Below are positions 63,061 to 64,000 of a stretch of 64,000 nt of DNA, piece after piece. The notes under the pieces are model-generated. The model searched no databases. It saw only the letters and a list, made by a program, of their open reading frames with translations, and was not told where the DNA came from. Every line of letters begins with the position of its first letter. Positions within the stretch are counted from its first letter, which is position 1. Location of the stretch: positions 14,615 to 78,614 of the forward strand of contig CAZAZX010000007.1 in assembly GCA_964489885.1 (NCBI GenBank), read 5' to 3'. The stretch is from CAKOTZ01 sp964489885. GTDB lineage: Bacteria > Bacillota > Clostridia > TANB77 > CAG-508. Both the position numbers and the translations under genes were made by a program.

Positions 63061-64000
63061 TTAATTATTGCGATTATCTAATTTGATTGTAGAGTAAAGT
63101 TGATTATGGTGTAGCAAACCAAAAATTAACCTTACTAGTTTTCTAGCAGAAAGTGCTAAGGCACGCTTATGTGCACCTCTACTAACTTCATTGTATTTGC
63201 GAGTATAAAATTCATTAAAATCTTTAGAATGATTTTTTAAGGAAGAAACAGCTTCAATTAAATAATAACGAAGATATTTGTTTCCAGTTTTAGTCATTCT
63301 AGTAGTTTCGGCTTCAAAGTTACCAGATTGGGTTTTACGCCAAGTCAAACCAGCATATTTAGCAAGAGCATTGTTATCTTTAAAGAACTCAATAGAGCCA
63401 ATTTCAGAAATAATGCCAGCAGCATAAACATCACCAATACCAGGAATTGACTTAAGTATAGTAAATTCGTTATCACAAAGACCTTTAATATTCTTCTCAA
63501 TAGCTTTATCGATAACTTTAAGATTATCTTCTAAAGCTTTAATAGTATTAAAAGATGAAGAGATAGCAACATTAATAGGGTCATATGCGAGCTTGTCTAA
63601 CCTGTATGAATCACGGGCAATTTTCTTAAGAAGTCTAACGTTTTCTTCAGGATTAGAAAAACGAGATTTACCTTTTTCCATAACAAAAGTAATCATGTCT
63701 TCATCAGACATATTAACAATATCATCTGGAGTAAAGTCTGCAATGATGGATTTTGATGTATTGCCAAATAAATTGCTAAAAGGTTCGTCTTCTTTTTTTG
63801 CAATATAAAGAGAAGAGAACTTTAAATAAATATTGCTCATCATATAAGCTTTTTCTCGAGTAATAGTTTTAACCAAATGAAAACGCTGTCTAGTTAAGCG
63901 TTGAAGAGCAAAGAGCTGAGAAGCTTTATATGGTTGTTGGTTTATTCGACCACAGCGAGCCATATCAGCCAAAACAAAAGCGTCTTTAGGATCAGTCTTA
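63061..64000 (-). mobile_element. IS110-family transposase (partial, runs off right edge)
   Basis: The minus-strand frame is open from the window edge (KTDPKDAFVLADMARCGR) to the stop at 63061, at least 313 residues. TDPKDA belongs to the N-terminal DEDD-type RuvC-like domain. The C-terminal domain shows ILKSIPGIGDVYAAGIISEIG, YAGLTWRKTQSGNFEAE and TKTGNKYLRYYLIEAV with the serine-bearing helix-hairpin-helix region typical of transposase_20. IS110 elements insert under guidance of a bridge RNA encoded next to the gene. The gene start and left end lie outside the window. Confidence 0.93.

Noticed and set aside
1..64000. CRISPR arrays, rRNA operons, prophage, replication origin
   Set aside because: No evenly spaced direct repeats with unique spacers, no rRNA sequence, no phage structural genes and no DnaA-box cluster were seen.

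Overview
The window is AT-rich with dense, mostly minus-strand operons and strong GGAGG-type ribosome binding sites. Spore genes are present (an alpha/beta small acid-soluble spore protein, SpoIIIAA, SpoVAC), along with DisA/RadA, a PASTA kinase with its phosphatase, sortases and a Gram-positive-style type IV pilus locus. This suggests a low-GC, endospore-forming clostridial member of the Bacillota, probably an uncultured host-associated lineage. That placement is inference.

Layout. 1-2136: secreted M60-like metallopeptidase, cut by the left edge. 2307-4114: rpsB-tsf with promoter and terminator. 4333-5468: GGDEF gene of foreign-looking composition. 5514-10844: CorC-like protein, QueH-GNAT fusion, GT-C-like membrane protein, ruvB, small membrane protein. 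10991-12452: gpmA and maf. 12643-14383: broken glycine-rich pilin-like gene abutting a foreign fragment. 14432-16887: operon with two transglutaminase-like paralogues. 17003-22142: tRNAs, two sortases, HIT protein, cyclophilin, large pseudopilin. 22165-33610: disA-radA, tRNAs, rlmB-lepA, mutS2, a RelE-type toxin-antitoxin pair, recG. 33652-37344: AAA+/VWA operon. 37440-44893: tRNAs, TraX-like protein, spoIIIAA, Fic, patatin, SASP, small kinases, L28, interspersed with palindromic repeats. 44967-52622: nth, a bactofilin-like membrane protein, rpe, prkC-prpC-rlmN, ROK kinase. 52749-61933: type IV pilus operon. 62184-64000: dodecin, spoVAC, and an IS110 transposase cut by the right edge.

Main observation. 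Five genes (rlmN, nth, pilB, a minor pilin and the glycine-rich pilin-like gene) are not continuous open frames. They break at nine places, and every break has the same form: an in-frame CGG codon after which the conserved protein continues in the +1 frame, as if the C were skipped and the next triplet GGN were read as glycine. The affected genes lie on both DNA strands, and the event is always on the coding strand. In nth it separates the catalytic lysine from the catalytic aspartate; in pilB it splits a four-cysteine motif. By eye I found no in-frame CGG in any intact native gene. The only CGG codons read through as arginine are in the foreign-looking GGDEF gene (two) and the foreign fragment near 14.2 kb (one). 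Either CGG is an unassigned or starved codon used for +1 frameshifting (or quadruplet CGGN decoding) in this lineage, or the assembly has a very specific recurrent error. Either case needs to be resolved before these genes are called pseudogenes.

Other points of note: an apparent AUA start for pilO in a stop/start overlap, PilM-PilN and QueH-GNAT fusions, a ~115 bp palindromic repeat in two near-identical copies, and two small operons of unknown purpose (transglutaminase-like pair; AAA+/VWA set).
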